DNA from: Aegicerativicinus sediminis
GTDB taxonomy: Bacteria > Bacteroidota > Bacteroidia > Flavobacteriales > Flavobacteriaceae
DNA: 64,000 bases
Assembly (NCBI RefSeq): GCF_015476115.1
Contig: NZ_CP064295.1
Location: 2,536,001-2,600,000 of the forward strand
Direction of reading: 5' to 3'
The notes under the pieces were generated by a model, which saw only the letters and a program-made list of their open reading frames with translations, was not told the DNA's origin and did not search any database. Positions 53,179 to 61,870 of the stretch are shown in pieces. Position 1 is the first letter of the stretch, and each line of letters opens with the position of its first letter. The translations under genes and the position numbers were made by a program.

Positions 53179-54359
53179 TATAGTTTGAAATAATTGATAT
53201 AAGTATTTAAATCTTTATCTCCTCGACCGGATAGATTAACAACAACAATCTCATTTTCCTGAAATTCTCTTTTTTCGAGTACGGCCAAGGCATGTGCTGT
53301 TTCTATAGCAGGTATAATGCCTTCCAATTTACTTAGTATCATTCCAGCTGACATGGCTTCATCATCCGTTATCGAATGAAATTCTGCCCTTCCAGATTTA
53401 TATAGGTGAGCGTGTAATGGCCCAACTCCAGGATAGTCTAAACCTGCCGAAATAGAATATGGTTCTGTAATTTGCCCATCATCAGTTTGCATTAAAAGGG
53501 TTCTGCTACCATGTATAATCCCCTCATGACCTAGTACGGAGGTTGCCGCACTTTCTCCTGTATCTATCCCTTTTCCGGCAGCCTCCACTGCTATTAGGTT
53601 AACATTTTCATTATCTAAGTAATGATAAAATGCACCAGCAGCATTACTTCCGCCTCCAACACATGCAATAACATGATTTGGATTTTCAGTACCTTCCTGT
53701 TCCATTAGCTGCCATTTCATTTCTTCAGATATTACAGATTGAAATCTAGCAACCATATCCGGATAGGGGTGAGGACCAACAACACTTCCAATGATATAGT
53801 GTGTTTCTACGGGGTTATTTATCCAATCGCGAATGGCCTCATTGGTAGCATCCTTTAAGGTTTTACTCCCAGAAGTTGCAGGGATAACTTTTGCTCCAAG
53901 CATTTTCATCCTAGCAACATTAGGTGCCTGCCTGGCAATGTCAATCTCTCCCATATAGACGATACATTCAATTCCCATAAGCGCACAGACAGTTGCAGTA
54001 GCAACACCATGTTGACCCGCGCCAGTTTCCGCAATTATTCGGTTTTTTCCAAGCCGCTTAGCCATTAAAATTTGGCCAATTGTATTGTTTACTTTGTGTG
54101 CACCTGTATGGTTGAGATCTTCGCGCTTTAGATAAACCTTTGTGTTGTATTTTTCTGAAAGACGTTTTGCAAAATAAAGAGGAGAAGGACGACCAACATA
54201 ATCTTTTAAAAGTTGTTGGAATTCCTTTTTGAAGTCCTCCTGAGACATAATGTCTAAATAATTTTTTCGTAACTCCTCAACGTTTGGATAGAGCATTTCT
54301 GGAATGAAAGCCCCGCCAAATTCTCCGTAATATCCTTTTTCGTTTACATTGAATCCCAT
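53178..54359 (-). CDS. trpB: Tryptophan synthase beta chain
   Basis: 393 residues, a PLP enzyme that joins indole and serine. The lysine in [15 protein letters not shown] binds PLP, and the phosphate loop is GGGSNAAG. Further motifs are [12 protein letters not shown] and [14 protein letters not shown]. It overlaps trpF by 16 bp upstream and the CBM9 gene by 1 bp downstream. Confidence 0.98.
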   Translation of the reverse strand: MGFNVNEKGYYGEFGGAFIPEMLYPNVEELRKNYLDIMSQEDFKKEFQQLLKDYVGRPSPLYFAKRLSEKYNTKVYLKREDLNHTGAHKVNNTIGQILMAKRLGKNRIIAETGAGQHGVATATVCALMGIECIVYMGEIDIARQAPNVARMKMLGAKVIPATSGSKTLKDATNEAIRDWINNPVETHYIIGSVVGPHPYPDMVARFQSVISEEMKWQLMEQEGTENPNHVIACVGGGSNAAGAFYHYLDNENVNLIAVEAAGKGIDTGESAATSVLGHEGIIHGSRTLLMQTDDGQITEPYSISAGLDYPGVGPLHAHLYKSGRAEFHSITDDEAMSAGMILSKLEGIIPAIETAHALAVLEKREFQENEIVVVNLSGRGDKDLNTYINYFKL

Positions 54360-54994
54360 AATTCAAGAATAAATTGTTTTAGTAATGTTGGATTTTTTAA
54401 TCCTGGTTTTATTTCGAATTGACTATTGACATCTATGCCATAGCATTTATTTGAAATCTCTGAATTGAAGAACATTTTAATGTCCAATATCTGTTCTACT
54501 CCGATTCCCCCACTCAAAAAGAATGGCTTGTCTGAGTTATAGGTATTTAAAACATTCCAATCGAAAACATATCCATTGCCCCCGGGTCGTTTACCTTTGG
54601 TGTCAAATAAAAAGAAATCGCAAAATGCTTCATATGGTTTTAAAACTGAAAAATCGAATTCATCTTTTATAGAAAACACTTTTAAGATTTCTACCAAAGG
54701 AAAATCAGAACGTAACTCTTTGCATAGCTCAGGAGTTTCATTTCCATGTAATTGCACTGCATGAAATTTATGTTCTTCTATCAATTCTGAAATTTGAGCT
54801 TTTGAAGCATTGACGAAAACAGCCGTTTTTTTAATTTCTGAATTTATTTTAGGGATCGATCCACTAAAATTCCTTGGGCTATCGGGATAAAAAATAAAAC
54901 CCAAATAATCTGGTCCAAGGGCTGAAACCTCCTGTATATTTTCAGGATATTTCATTCCACAGATTTTAAGTTTTATATTTTTCGGAATTGACAC
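54344..54994 (-). CDS. trpF: Phosphoribosylanthranilate isomerase, GUG start
   Basis: 216 residues, a TIM-barrel isomerase. The catalytic Cys is in [12 protein letters not shown] and the catalytic Asp in FLFDTKG. The start is GTG at 54994, overlapping the trpC stop as TAGTG; the first ATG lies within the catalytic motif, so GTG is the real start. Translation is coupled to trpC. Confidence 0.95.
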   Translation of the reverse strand: MSIPKNIKLKICGMKYPENIQEVSALGPDYLGFIFYPDSPRNFSGSIPKINSEIKKTAVFVNASKAQISELIEEHKFHAVQLHGNETPELCKELRSDFPLVEILKVFSIKDEFDFSVLKPYEAFCDFFLFDTKGKRPGGNGYVFDWNVLNTYNSDKPFFLSGGIGVEQILDIKMFFNSEISNKCYGIDVNSQFEIKPGLKNPTLLKQFILELWDSM

Positions 54995-55785
54995 TAATAA
55001 TTCTCGTATAAATTGCTCATAAATTCTTTTGCTGCCTTACCTGCATCGTCCGTCTTCATAAAGTTTTCACCAATTAGATAGCCTTTATATCCAAATTCTG
55101 AAAGTTCTTTGATGGCCCTTATATTACTGATGCCACTTTCAGAAACCTTCGTAAAATCATCAGGTATTAATTTTGAAAGGGCTTTACTGATTTCCAGATT
55201 GACCTCAAAAGTCTTTAGGTTTCTATTGTTTACACCCATCATATCTATGTTGGGCATTAAGCATTTCTTTAATTCGTCTTCATTATGAACTTCCATGAGA
55301 ACTTCCATTCCCAAACTTTTTGCTTGCTTAGAAAAGTCTATAATCTCATTTTTGGATAGAATTGATGCAATTAATAAAATCACATCGGCTCCATAGGCTT
55401 TGGCTTCGGTAATTTGATAAGATTCTATTATGAATTCTTTTCGCAATAATGGTAAATCGCAACTGGCACGGGCCAACATTAAATCTGTTAAGGACCCGCC
55501 GAAATATTTTCCATCAGTCAGTACTGACATTCCACATGCGCCAGCATTTTCATATCCTCTAGCCACATCGAAGACGTTCAAACTCAGGTTTATGACCGAT
55601 TTTGAAGGAGACCTACGTTTATGCTCGGCTATAATACCATAGGTGCTATTTTCAATATTGTCTCTTAATGAAATAGTTTCTCTGTCGAACAACGGAAATT
55701 TTTCTAACTCCTTTTCAGAGACCATAGATTTTTTTAAATCAACCTCTGTTTTTTTATCTGCTACAATTTTATCTAAAATGTTCAT
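54994..55785 (-). CDS. trpC: Indole-3-glycerol phosphate synthase
   Basis: 263 residues. Closes the indole ring from CdRP. The motifs IIAEHKRRSPSKSVIN, EFIIESYQI, GVNNRNLKTFEV and VSESGISN carry the catalytic Lys and Glu residues. ATGA overlap with trpD upstream. Confidence 0.97.
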   Translation of the reverse strand: MNILDKIVADKKTEVDLKKSMVSEKELEKFPLFDRETISLRDNIENSTYGIIAEHKRRSPSKSVINLSLNVFDVARGYENAGACGMSVLTDGKYFGGSLTDLMLARASCDLPLLRKEFIIESYQITEAKAYGADVILLIASILSKNEIIDFSKQAKSLGMEVLMEVHNEDELKKCLMPNIDMMGVNNRNLKTFEVNLEISKALSKLIPDDFTKVSESGISNIRAIKELSEFGYKGYLIGENFMKTDDAGKAAKEFMSNLYENY

Positions 55786-56783
55786 GAAGCTTTACTTAAG
55801 TTTATTAATTCAACAAAAGCGTTTTTTGCATTTCCGCTTTCCAATGAATATTTTGCATCGTCCATACTTTCCAAATATCCTTTACCCGTTGCCGTCGCAA
55901 TAGCCACTGCGGCATTGGCACAAACCACATTTTTTTGAGCTTCTGTTGCCTCATTATCTAAAACGGACATAAATATTTTGGCGGCCGATTCAATGGAGTC
56001 ACCACCATAAATTTCCTGCATAGATAGTGATTGTAAATTTAAGTCCCCCGGGGTTAATAGCCGCTCTCCCTTATCGTGACTCATAATTTTAGAATCGCCA
56101 GTTAAAGAGATTTCATCATACCCATCCAGGGCATATACAATAGAATACTTCTTGTTTGTGTTCTCATACAGATATCCATATAACCTAAGTAATTCTAAAC
56201 TGAACACACCTACCATTTGGTTCTTAGGGAATGCAGGATTCACCATTGGCCCAAGCATATTAAAGAACGTTTTTACACCTAATTCTCTCCTTATTGGAGC
56301 GACATGTTTCATTGCTGGGTGAAATAAAGGGGCATGAAGTATACATATACCTGCCTTATCCATTGATCTTTTTAAGAAATCCTGATCTGATGTGAATTTA
56401 ATTCCTAGGTATTCCAAAACATTGGAAGACCCACAGGCTGAGGAAACACCATAATTACCATGTTTTGTAACAGGGACACCTGCTCCAGCGGTAACAAAGG
56501 AGGCCAGTGTTGAAACATTAAAGGTGTTTTTTCCGTCCCCACCTGTGCCACATAAATCGATTGTTTCAATTCCGTCGAATTCCACCGGAATACACAGTTC
56601 TAAAAGTGCATCCCTAAATCCCTTTAACTCCTCAATGGTGATGCTACGCATCATATAAACTGTTAAAAAAGAAGCAATCTGACTGCTATTGTATTCACCT
56701 TTTGAGATTTTAACTAAAGCATTCTTGGCCTCTTCAGTAGAAATGTATTCTTGATTAATGAGTCTTGTTAATAATTCTTTCAT
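55782..56783 (-). CDS. trpD: Anthranilate phosphoribosyltransferase
   Basis: 333 residues. Transfers the phosphoribosyl group from PRPP to anthranilate. The PRPP-binding DLCGTGGDGKNTFNVST and the KHGNYGVSSACGSSNVLE segment are diagnostic. Starts 10 bp after trpG and overlaps trpC by 4 bp. Confidence 0.98.
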   Translation of the reverse strand: MKELLTRLINQEYISTEEAKNALVKISKGEYNSSQIASFLTVYMMRSITIEELKGFRDALLELCIPVEFDGIETIDLCGTGGDGKNTFNVSTLASFVTAGAGVPVTKHGNYGVSSACGSSNVLEYLGIKFTSDQDFLKRSMDKAGICILHAPLFHPAMKHVAPIRRELGVKTFFNMLGPMVNPAFPKNQMVGVFSLELLRLYGYLYENTNKKYSIVYALDGYDEISLTGDSKIMSHDKGERLLTPGDLNLQSLSMQEIYGGDSIESAAKIFMSVLDNEATEAQKNVVCANAAVAIATATGKGYLESMDDAKYSLESGNAKNAFVELINLSKAS

Positions 56784-56793
56784 CTTCCTTCGT

Positions 56794-57366
56794 TTAACAT
56801 AATTTCAACCAATTTTCAAGAATTTGTTTTCCGTTTGGTGTGAGTACCGATTCTGGATGGTACTGGACCCCACGAATATTATAGAATTTGTGTCTTATAG
56901 ACATTATTTGTCCTTGTTTATCAATCGATGTTACCTCTAAAACCTCAGGAAAGGTGTTCTGGTCAATAACCCAAGAATGATACCTGCCAATTTGGAATTC
57001 ACTTTCTAATCCAGTAAACATTGGATCATCATCAACCGTTAATTGCACTTCTGTAGAGACCCCATGAAATACCTTTGAAAGATTAATCAAATGTCCACCA
57101 TAAACCTCACCAATGGCCTGTTGCCCCAAACAGACACCCAGTATAGGTTTGGTCGGGCCATATCTCTCAATTATAGGCTTTAATAAGCCGGCCTCATCAG
57201 GAATTCCTGGACCAGGTGATAAAACAATGCGATCGTATTCTTCCGGCTCATGCATTTCAAGTTGATCATTTCGTTTTACCGTTACATCACATTCCAAATC
57301 CTCCAAATAATGGACAAGATTATAAGTAAAACTATCGTAATTATCTATAACTAAAATACGTTTCAT
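56794..57366 (-). CDS. trpG: Anthranilate synthase component II (glutamine amidotransferase)
   Basis: 190 residues, a class I glutamine amidotransferase. LSPGPGIPDEAG and ILGVCLGQQAIGEVYGG carry the oxyanion and nucleophile Cys; GVQYHPESVLTP has the His and Glu of the triad. It supplies ammonia to TrpE. One base separates it from trpE. Confidence 0.97.
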   Translation of the reverse strand: MKRILVIDNYDSFTYNLVHYLEDLECDVTVKRNDQLEMHEPEEYDRIVLSPGPGIPDEAGLLKPIIERYGPTKPILGVCLGQQAIGEVYGGHLINLSKVFHGVSTEVQLTVDDDPMFTGLESEFQIGRYHSWVIDQNTFPEVLEVTSIDKQGQIMSIRHKFYNIRGVQYHPESVLTPNGKQILENWLKLC

Positions 57367-57367
57367 G

Positions 57368-58771
57368 TTATATAGATTGTGCCAATTCTATGGCTTTATT
57401 GAGAGCTCCCAGTTTATTGTATACTTCCTGTAATTCATTTTCTGGTTTGGATTCTGAAACCATTCCAGCTCCTGCCTGCCAATGTAGTTCATGATTTTTA
57501 CTTAAAAATGTACGTATCATTATGGCATGGTTAAAATTGCCGTGGAAATCCATAAATCCAATAGCACCTCCATAAAATTCGCGACTTGTTTTCTCATAGC
57601 GTTCAATGAGTTGCAGGGCCATATGTTTTGGTGCACCGCTCAATGTTCCAGCCGGGAAAGTATCTGCTACTACTTGCATAGTCGAGATTTTATCATTTTT
57701 AAAACCAGTAACTTTACTTACCAAATGAATAACATGAGAGAAAAATTGAACCTCCCTATATGTCTCAACCTTAACGTCACGTCCATTTCTACTTAGGTCG
57801 TTTCTTGCCAAGTCAACAAGCATAACGTGTTCACTATTTTCTTTTTCGTCTTCAGACAGTTGCCTTGCTAGTGTTGCGTCTTGTTCATCATTCCCCGTAC
57901 GCTTAAAAGTCCCTGCAATTGGGTGTATTTCAGTTTTTCCATTAGCCACAATTAATTGAGCTTCCGGAGAACTTCCAAAAATCTTGAAATTTCCATAATC
58001 AAAATAGAACAGATAGGGTGAGGGGTTAATACTTCTTAATGCCCTGTAGACATTAAATTCGTCTCCTTTAAATGATTTACTAAATTTTCTTGATAAAACT
58101 AGCTGGAAAACATCACCGCGCGCGCAATGTTTTTTGGCTAGGGCAACATGTTCCAAAAACTCTTCATCTGTAAGATTACTTGTGGTTTCTCCTTCAGTCC
58201 TAAAATTAAATGTGGCATAATTTCTAGATTGGATGAGATGTAAAAGAGCATCTAAGTTGTCCTCGGTATTGTAACAATGTGCAAAAACATAAGCTTCATT
58301 TTTAAAATGGTTGATAGCTATAATGTTTTGGTAAACTGAATATATTAAATCTGGAACTCCTAAATAACCTATTTTTTTGGAAATAGTTACATCTTCAAAA
58401 TACCTAACCGTATCGTACCCGGTATAGCCAAATATTCCATTATAAATAAATTTGAAATCAGATAGTGTCTCCACTGCAAAACTATCAACGAATTCCTGAA
58501 TTTCATCTACGATTTTTGACTTGTCTGAAAGCTTTTTTGTTCGATTAGTGCCATCTGGATAAGAAGAAATCAGCTCATCATTCTTAAGTTCAATTGAAGC
58601 AATGGGATTACAACAGATGTAAGAAAAGCTATTGTCCGAGGTATGGTAATCACTACTTTCTAGTAATATGCTATTTGGGTATCGATCCCTAATTTTGAGA
58701 TAAACGCTTACCGGTGTTAAGGTATCGGCAAGTACTTTGGTGTAATGTGTTTTAAGATGATATGTTGCCAT
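57368..58771 (-). CDS. trpE: Anthranilate synthase component I
   Basis: 467 residues. Converts chorismate to anthranilate. SPSPYLFYFDYGNFKIFGSSPE, IAGTFKRTG, MLVDLARNDLSRNG and FPAGTLSGAPKHMALQLIERYE are chorismate-binding motifs. The N-terminal LLESS segment corresponds to the tryptophan feedback-binding site. First structural gene of the trp operon, 15 bp after the attenuator's T run. Confidence 0.98.
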   Translation of the reverse strand: MATYHLKTHYTKVLADTLTPVSVYLKIRDRYPNSILLESSDYHTSDNSFSYICCNPIASIELKNDELISSYPDGTNRTKKLSDKSKIVDEIQEFVDSFAVETLSDFKFIYNGIFGYTGYDTVRYFEDVTISKKIGYLGVPDLIYSVYQNIIAINHFKNEAYVFAHCYNTEDNLDALLHLIQSRNYATFNFRTEGETTSNLTDEEFLEHVALAKKHCARGDVFQLVLSRKFSKSFKGDEFNVYRALRSINPSPYLFYFDYGNFKIFGSSPEAQLIVANGKTEIHPIAGTFKRTGNDEQDATLARQLSEDEKENSEHVMLVDLARNDLSRNGRDVKVETYREVQFFSHVIHLVSKVTGFKNDKISTMQVVADTFPAGTLSGAPKHMALQLIERYEKTSREFYGGAIGFMDFHGNFNHAIMIRTFLSKNHELHWQAGAGMVSESKPENELQEVYNKLGALNKAIELAQSI

Positions 58772-58786
58772 ATGCGCTATTTAATT

Positions 58787-58816
58787 AAAAAAGGCCTGTC
58801 GTGAAAGACAAGCCTT
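58787..58816 (-). terminator. trp attenuator terminator hairpin
   Basis: The stem AAGGCTTGTC/GACAGGCCTT (nine pairs of ten, one mismatch) with a 6-nt loop (TTTCAC) is followed by TTTTTT (58787-58792 in plus coordinates) on the minus strand. It sits between the WWW leader peptide and trpE and is the regulated terminator of the operon. The loop and closing bases (58800-58807) can pair with a segment just upstream (58847-58853) to form a competing structure. Confidence 0.9.
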
Positions 58817-58846
58817 GATATTTTGAATTAATACAAAAAGGATATG

Positions 58847-58853
58847 CTTCACG
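58847..58853 (-). promoter_or_regulatory. Predicted antiterminator strand of the trp leader
   Basis: RNA CGUGAAG (minus strand) is complementary to CUUUCACG in the terminator loop (58800-58807): six Watson-Crick pairs plus a G-U. The strand contains the UGA stop of the leader peptide. A ribosome stalled at the Trp codons would leave it free, while one reaching the stop would cover it. Confidence 0.5.
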
Positions 58854-58902
58854 CTTCAAAATTGCGATAGCACCACCACCATGTATTAACTGATTTATTC
58901 AT
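58849..58902 (-). CDS. trpL: trp leader peptide, 17 residues with three consecutive Trp codons
   Basis: ATG at 58902, TGA at 58849-58851, encoding MNKSVNTWWWCYRNFEA. The three tandem TGG codons (58873-58881) followed by a terminator hairpin before trpE define a ribosome-mediated attenuator. Scarce charged tRNA-Trp should stall the ribosome at WWW and allow readthrough. Confidence 0.92.
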   Translation of the reverse strand: MNKSVNTWWWCYRNFEA

Positions 58903-58920
58903 CTGATTTTATTGTTGCCT

Positions 58921-58951
58921 CAAATATAGAAATGAATTTTATGTTTGCAAA
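58921..58951 (-). promoter_or_regulatory. trp operon promoter
   Basis: TTTG (58948-58951), a 19-bp spacer and TATATTTG (58921-58928) on the minus strand fully match the Bacteroidota consensus. The ATG of the leader peptide lies 19 bp downstream. The remainder of the 343-bp interval 58772-59114 holds the attenuator on one side and the marR terminator on the other. Confidence 0.88.
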
Positions 58952-58995
58952 TTTTTGATTTTAAATATTTCAATTTTTATTTGGTCCAATAAAAA

Positions 58996-59025
58996 AACCC
59001 TGCCAAATAAGGGTTTGGCAGGGTT
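58996..59025 (-). terminator. Rho-independent terminator of marR
   Basis: A perfect 12-bp stem, AACCCTGCCAAA/TTTGGCAGGGTT, with a 6-nt loop, followed on the minus strand by seven T. It ends the marR transcript before the trp promoter, about 90 bp after the marR stop codon. Confidence 0.92.
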
Positions 59026-59114
59026 CTAATAAATAGAAGCTATTAATCCTATTAGTCAGTTAAAGAATATAAAGGTCGGTTAGTTAGAAATCCCATTAAC
59101 GGTACTAATAATAT

Positions 59115-59570
59115 TTAAAATTCTCTCATTTTACTTAAGAGAATATTAAGTTCATTTAATTCATTTTCGGAAAAACTAGAACAAATTTCATTTTCAATTT
59201 CATCCACCAAAGGGTCTAATATCTCTAATAGTTTTAGACCATTATCAGTAATTGAAATTTGAACTTTCCTTCGGTTTTCCGTAGAAATTCTACGTGTTAC
59301 CAAATCTTTCCTGATCAATTTGTCAACCAATCGAGTGGTATTGCTCATCCTCGTTACCATTCTTTTCTGAAGGTCTTGAAGATTTGTTTCCTTTCCTTTT
59401 TGCCCTCTTAAAATCCGCAGCACATTAAATTGCTCCATGGAAATATCATGGTTCTTTATGCTATCGGTCCACTTATCCCTTACCCTTGAGTAGGTATAAA
59501 ATAGGTTTATAACAGTTTTTCGATTGAGGGGAAGAGGGGAGGAAACTTGCAAGAGCTCGCTTAACTCCAT
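59115..59570 (-). CDS. MarR family transcriptional regulator
   Basis: 151 residues from the ATG at 59570 (an upstream TTG frame would overlap the -7 box). The winged helix (MEQFNVLRILRGQKG, LQDLQKRMVTRMSNTTRLVDKLIRKDLVTRRISTENRRKVQ) has the MarR wing DRRxxx-like TENRRKVQ. Dimerisation helices flank it. No cysteine near the ligand pocket except one in the C-terminal helix. Divergent from the TlpA-like gene; probably autoregulated through the palindrome at its promoter. Confidence 0.9.
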   Translation of the reverse strand: MELSELLQVSSPLPLNRKTVINLFYTYSRVRDKWTDSIKNHDISMEQFNVLRILRGQKGKETNLQDLQKRMVTRMSNTTRLVDKLIRKDLVTRRISTENRRKVQISITDNGLKLLEILDPLVDEIENEICSSFSENELNELNILLSKMREF

Positions 59571-59578
59571 ATACAACG

Positions 59579-59592
59579 TTTGTATATACAAA
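59579..59592. promoter_or_regulatory. 14-bp palindrome TTTGTATATACAAA at the marR start, putative MarR operator
   Basis: A perfect palindrome overlapping the TATATTTG -7 box (59589-59596 on the minus strand), 8 bp before the marR ATG. The geometry fits repression by a MarR dimer. A second, degraded half (CCATATACAACG) adjoins it at 59568-59579. Confidence 0.6.
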
Positions 59593-59596
59593 TATA
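59589..59596 (-). promoter_or_regulatory. -7 element TATATTTG of marR
   Basis: A TAnnTTTG match, 19 bp before the ATG; no good -33 TTTG (the region upstream is GTTAAAG). Confidence 0.6.
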
Positions 59597-59687
59597 AGAA
59601 TATTGCTTTAACCCTTTCTATTAATTTCAGTTTTATAATGTTTTGTTAAAAACTAATTGGCACGGAAGGAGATTTTTATTTTTAGGT

Positions 59688-60242
59688 ATGAAACATAGTC
59701 TACTCGTACTTGTATTAATTCTCTTTTTAGTTTGTTGCAAAGAATCTGGAGATCAAACTATTGTGGGTAAGGAGACCTCTAAAAATCAAGTGGAGGAAAC
59801 TTCTAAAACTACATCCAATTTCTCTTTTGAAATTGTAGATTTTAATGGGCTTAAACCGTATTTATCAACTGATAACGATTCTATTTATGTTGTAAATTTT
59901 TGGGCTACTTGGTGTAAGCCTTGCGTTAAAGAGATGCCTTATTTCCAGAGACTAGCAAAAGAATACAGTTCAAAAAAAGTGAAACTTCTTTTAGTTAGCC
60001 TAGATTTTCCTAACAAATATGAATCGCTTTTACAGCCTTTTATCGAAGAAAATAATATTGACAGTGAAGTTATTGCGCTGAATGATCCGAATTCTAATGC
60101 TTGGATCCCACAAATAGATGAATCTTGGTCTGGAGCTATTCCCGCAACAATAATTTTCAATAAAGATGAGCGTAAATTTTACGAACAGTCTTTTACCTAC
60201 GAAGAATTAGAAAATCAATTAAAATCCGTAATAAACAATTAA
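59688..60242 (+). CDS. TlpA-type thiol-disulfide oxidoreductase lipoprotein
   Basis: 184 residues from the ATG at 59688; a TTG at 59643 would add 15 residues before a clear lipoprotein signal (SLLVLVLILFLVCCKESG). A thioredoxin-fold domain follows, with the active site WATWCKPCVKEM. It should reduce or oxidise thiols in the periplasm, for example apocytochrome c. It begins a plus-strand run with the thioredoxin-family gene 12 bp on. Confidence 0.92.
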   Translation: MKHSLLVLVLILFLVCCKESGDQTIVGKETSKNQVEETSKTTSNFSFEIVDFNGLKPYLSTDNDSIYVVNFWATWCKPCVKEMPYFQRLAKEYSSKKVKLLLVSLDFPNKYESLLQPFIEENNIDSEVIALNDPNSNAWIPQIDESWSGAIPATIIFNKDERKFYEQSFTYEELENQLKSVINN

Positions 60243-60254
60243 ACACATTAAGTT

Positions 60255-60857
60255 ATGAAAACAGTTATGATTTTTCTCGCACTTATGGTTGGAGGTTTCC
60301 TATGCGATGCTCCAGTAAGTGAAGGGTATGATATCGGTGATAAAGCCACTGATTTTAAATTGGAAAATATCAATGGAAAGATGGTATCCTTATCGGATTA
60401 TAAGGATGCAAAGGGATATATTGTGATTTTTACCTGTAATACCTGTCCATATGCACAGGCTTATGAAGATAGGATAATTGCTTTGGATAAAAAATATGCC
60501 TCAAAGGGATATCCCGTAATTGCCATTATGCCAAATAACACTGCGGCCAAACCGGGAGATAATATGGATGCCATGAAAACTAGGGCAAAAGAAAAGGGTT
60601 TTACATTTCCTTATTTAATTGACAAGGAACAAAAAATTTATCCCCAATATGGAGCTACAAAGACTCCGCATGTATATGTTTTGGAGAAAACTAAGGCAGG
60701 TAACATAGTTAAGTATATAGGTGCTATTGATGATAATTACCAAGATGCATCATCAGTTAATACAACCTATGTTGAAAATGCTGTTGATGCCTTGTTAAAT
60801 GGAGAGCAAGTAAAAGAAACCAAAACTCGCGCAATAGGTTGTTCCATAAAGGCCTAA
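60255..60857 (+). CDS. Thioredoxin-family exported protein (CNTCP active site)
   Basis: 200 residues: a signal peptide (VMIFLALMVGGFLCDAP) and a redoxin-like domain with the active site TCNTCPYAQAYEDRI (CxxC). KTPHVYVLEK carries the cis-Pro equivalent. Last residues include RAIGCSIKA, a third cysteine typical of this family. Probably co-transcribed with the TlpA-like gene and ended by a terminator 23 bp after the stop. Confidence 0.9.
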   Translation: MKTVMIFLALMVGGFLCDAPVSEGYDIGDKATDFKLENINGKMVSLSDYKDAKGYIVIFTCNTCPYAQAYEDRIIALDKKYASKGYPVIAIMPNNTAAKPGDNMDAMKTRAKEKGFTFPYLIDKEQKIYPQYGATKTPHVYVLEKTKAGNIVKYIGAIDDNYQDASSVNTTYVENAVDALLNGEQVKETKTRAIGCSIKA

Positions 60858-60879
60858 GTTTAGAAATAAAAATTTTAAC

Positions 60880-60910
60880 AATCCGGGGTGTAACGCTTCG
60901 GATTTTTTTT
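60880..60910 (+). terminator. Terminator after the thioredoxin-family gene
   Basis: AATCCG/CGGATT stem (60880-60885 and 60899-60904) with additional inner pairing possible, followed by a run of eight T. Confidence 0.65.
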
Positions 60911-60932
60911 CGTCTTTATATTAAAGAAATGT

Positions 60933-60940
60933 TAATTTTG
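60933..60940 (+). promoter_or_regulatory. -7 element TAATTTTG of the rhodanese gene
   Basis: A TAnnTTTG match 24 bp before the rhodanese ATG; the -33 region is only T-rich. Confidence 0.45.
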
Positions 60941-60963
60941 CATCGAAACTTATTAGTAATTCA

Positions 60964-61278
60964 ATGGCAGATTTAACACAAGATGAATGGGTAGAACAAC
61001 TGAATAGCGCTGATGATGCGATGATTCTAGATATTCGAACCACTGAAGAGGTAGAAGCGGGACATATTCCCAATTCTGTTCAGCTTGATATATATAAAGG
61101 ACAAGAATTTATTGACGCTTTAGAGGAATTGGATAAATCTAAGACTTACTTTCTTTACTGCCGATCGGGTGCTCGTAGCGCTCAGGCTTGTAAACTGATG
61201 GAACAACTAGGTTTTGATAAAACTTTTAATCTATTAGGAGGTATTTTAGAATGGCGAGGAGAAATTGAAGTAGGATAA
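60964..61278 (+). CDS. Single-domain cytoplasmic rhodanese
   Basis: 104 residues, one rhodanese fold with the active site YCRSGARSAQACKLM. The catalytic Cys and following CxxGxR-type loop are intact. No signal peptide is seen, so it is cytoplasmic. It transfers sulfane sulfur; the acceptor is unknown. Followed 49 bp later by a lipoprotein rhodanese. Confidence 0.92.
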   Translation: MADLTQDEWVEQLNSADDAMILDIRTTEEVEAGHIPNSVQLDIYKGQEFIDALEELDKSKTYFLYCRSGARSAQACKLMEQLGFDKTFNLLGGILEWRGEIEVG

Positions 61279-61327
61279 TAATTTAATATTCATTACGTTA
61301 ACATTAGATAAAATTTGGTGATTACCT

Positions 61328-61729
61328 ATGGTTAGATTGTCAAGATTAGTTATAGGATTTTTAAGTTTCCTTCTAATATTAGGTTGTATGCAAAGCAAAA
61401 CAACCGAAGTTAAAGTTGTATCGCCAGACGAAATGGAAGCGATTTTGAATTTGGAGGAAGTTCAATTAGTAGATGTTCGAACTTCTGATGAATTTGCTGT
61501 AGAATCTATTCCTGGATCACAAAATATCGATTTTGAATCCCCAACCTTTGAAGAGGATATTGATAAATTAGATAAGACCAAGCCCGTTCTTCTTTATTGT
61601 AATGCCGGTAAACAAAGTGCCAAATGCGCAAAAAAACTGTTGGATGCTGGCTTCATAAAAATTTATGATTTGGAGGGAGGCATTACGAAATGGAAATATA
61701 AAGGAGGACATATAAAGCAACGATCTTAA
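61328..61729 (+). CDS. Rhodanese-domain lipoprotein
   Basis: 133 residues: a lipoprotein signal (LVIGFLSFLLILGCMQSK) and a rhodanese domain with the active-site loop YCNAGKQSAKCA; the second Arg of the usual CxxGxR loop is replaced (G-K-Q). It is predicted to be anchored to a membrane facing the periplasm. A paralogue of the preceding cytoplasmic rhodanese, placed between it and dsbD. Confidence 0.9.
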   Translation: MVRLSRLVIGFLSFLLILGCMQSKTTEVKVVSPDEMEAILNLEEVQLVDVRTSDEFAVESIPGSQNIDFESPTFEEDIDKLDKTKPVLLYCNAGKQSAKCAKKLLDAGFIKIYDLEGGITKWKYKGGHIKQRS

Positions 61730-61741
61730 AATTTAGATTAG

Positions 61742-61765
61742 AACCAGCAATTGCTGGTTTTTTTA
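61742..61765 (+). terminator. Terminator after the rhodanese lipoprotein gene
   Basis: The palindrome AACCAGCAATTGCTGGTT (61742-61759, perfect) followed by TTTTT. Confidence 0.85.
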
Positions 61766-61813
61766 TGACTTTAATTTTGTGATAGCTTTAAGGCTTCTTT
61801 CTTATTCTTCTTA

Positions 61814-61821
61814 TATTTTTG
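61814..61821 (+). promoter_or_regulatory. -7 element TATTTTTG of dsbD
   Basis: A TAnnTTTG match about 50 bp before the dsbD ATG; no TTTG at the -33 spacing. Confidence 0.4.
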
Positions 61822-61870
61822 TTCTATAACTAAACCTTTTCGTCATCCCAGACGTTCTTATGATTTACAA

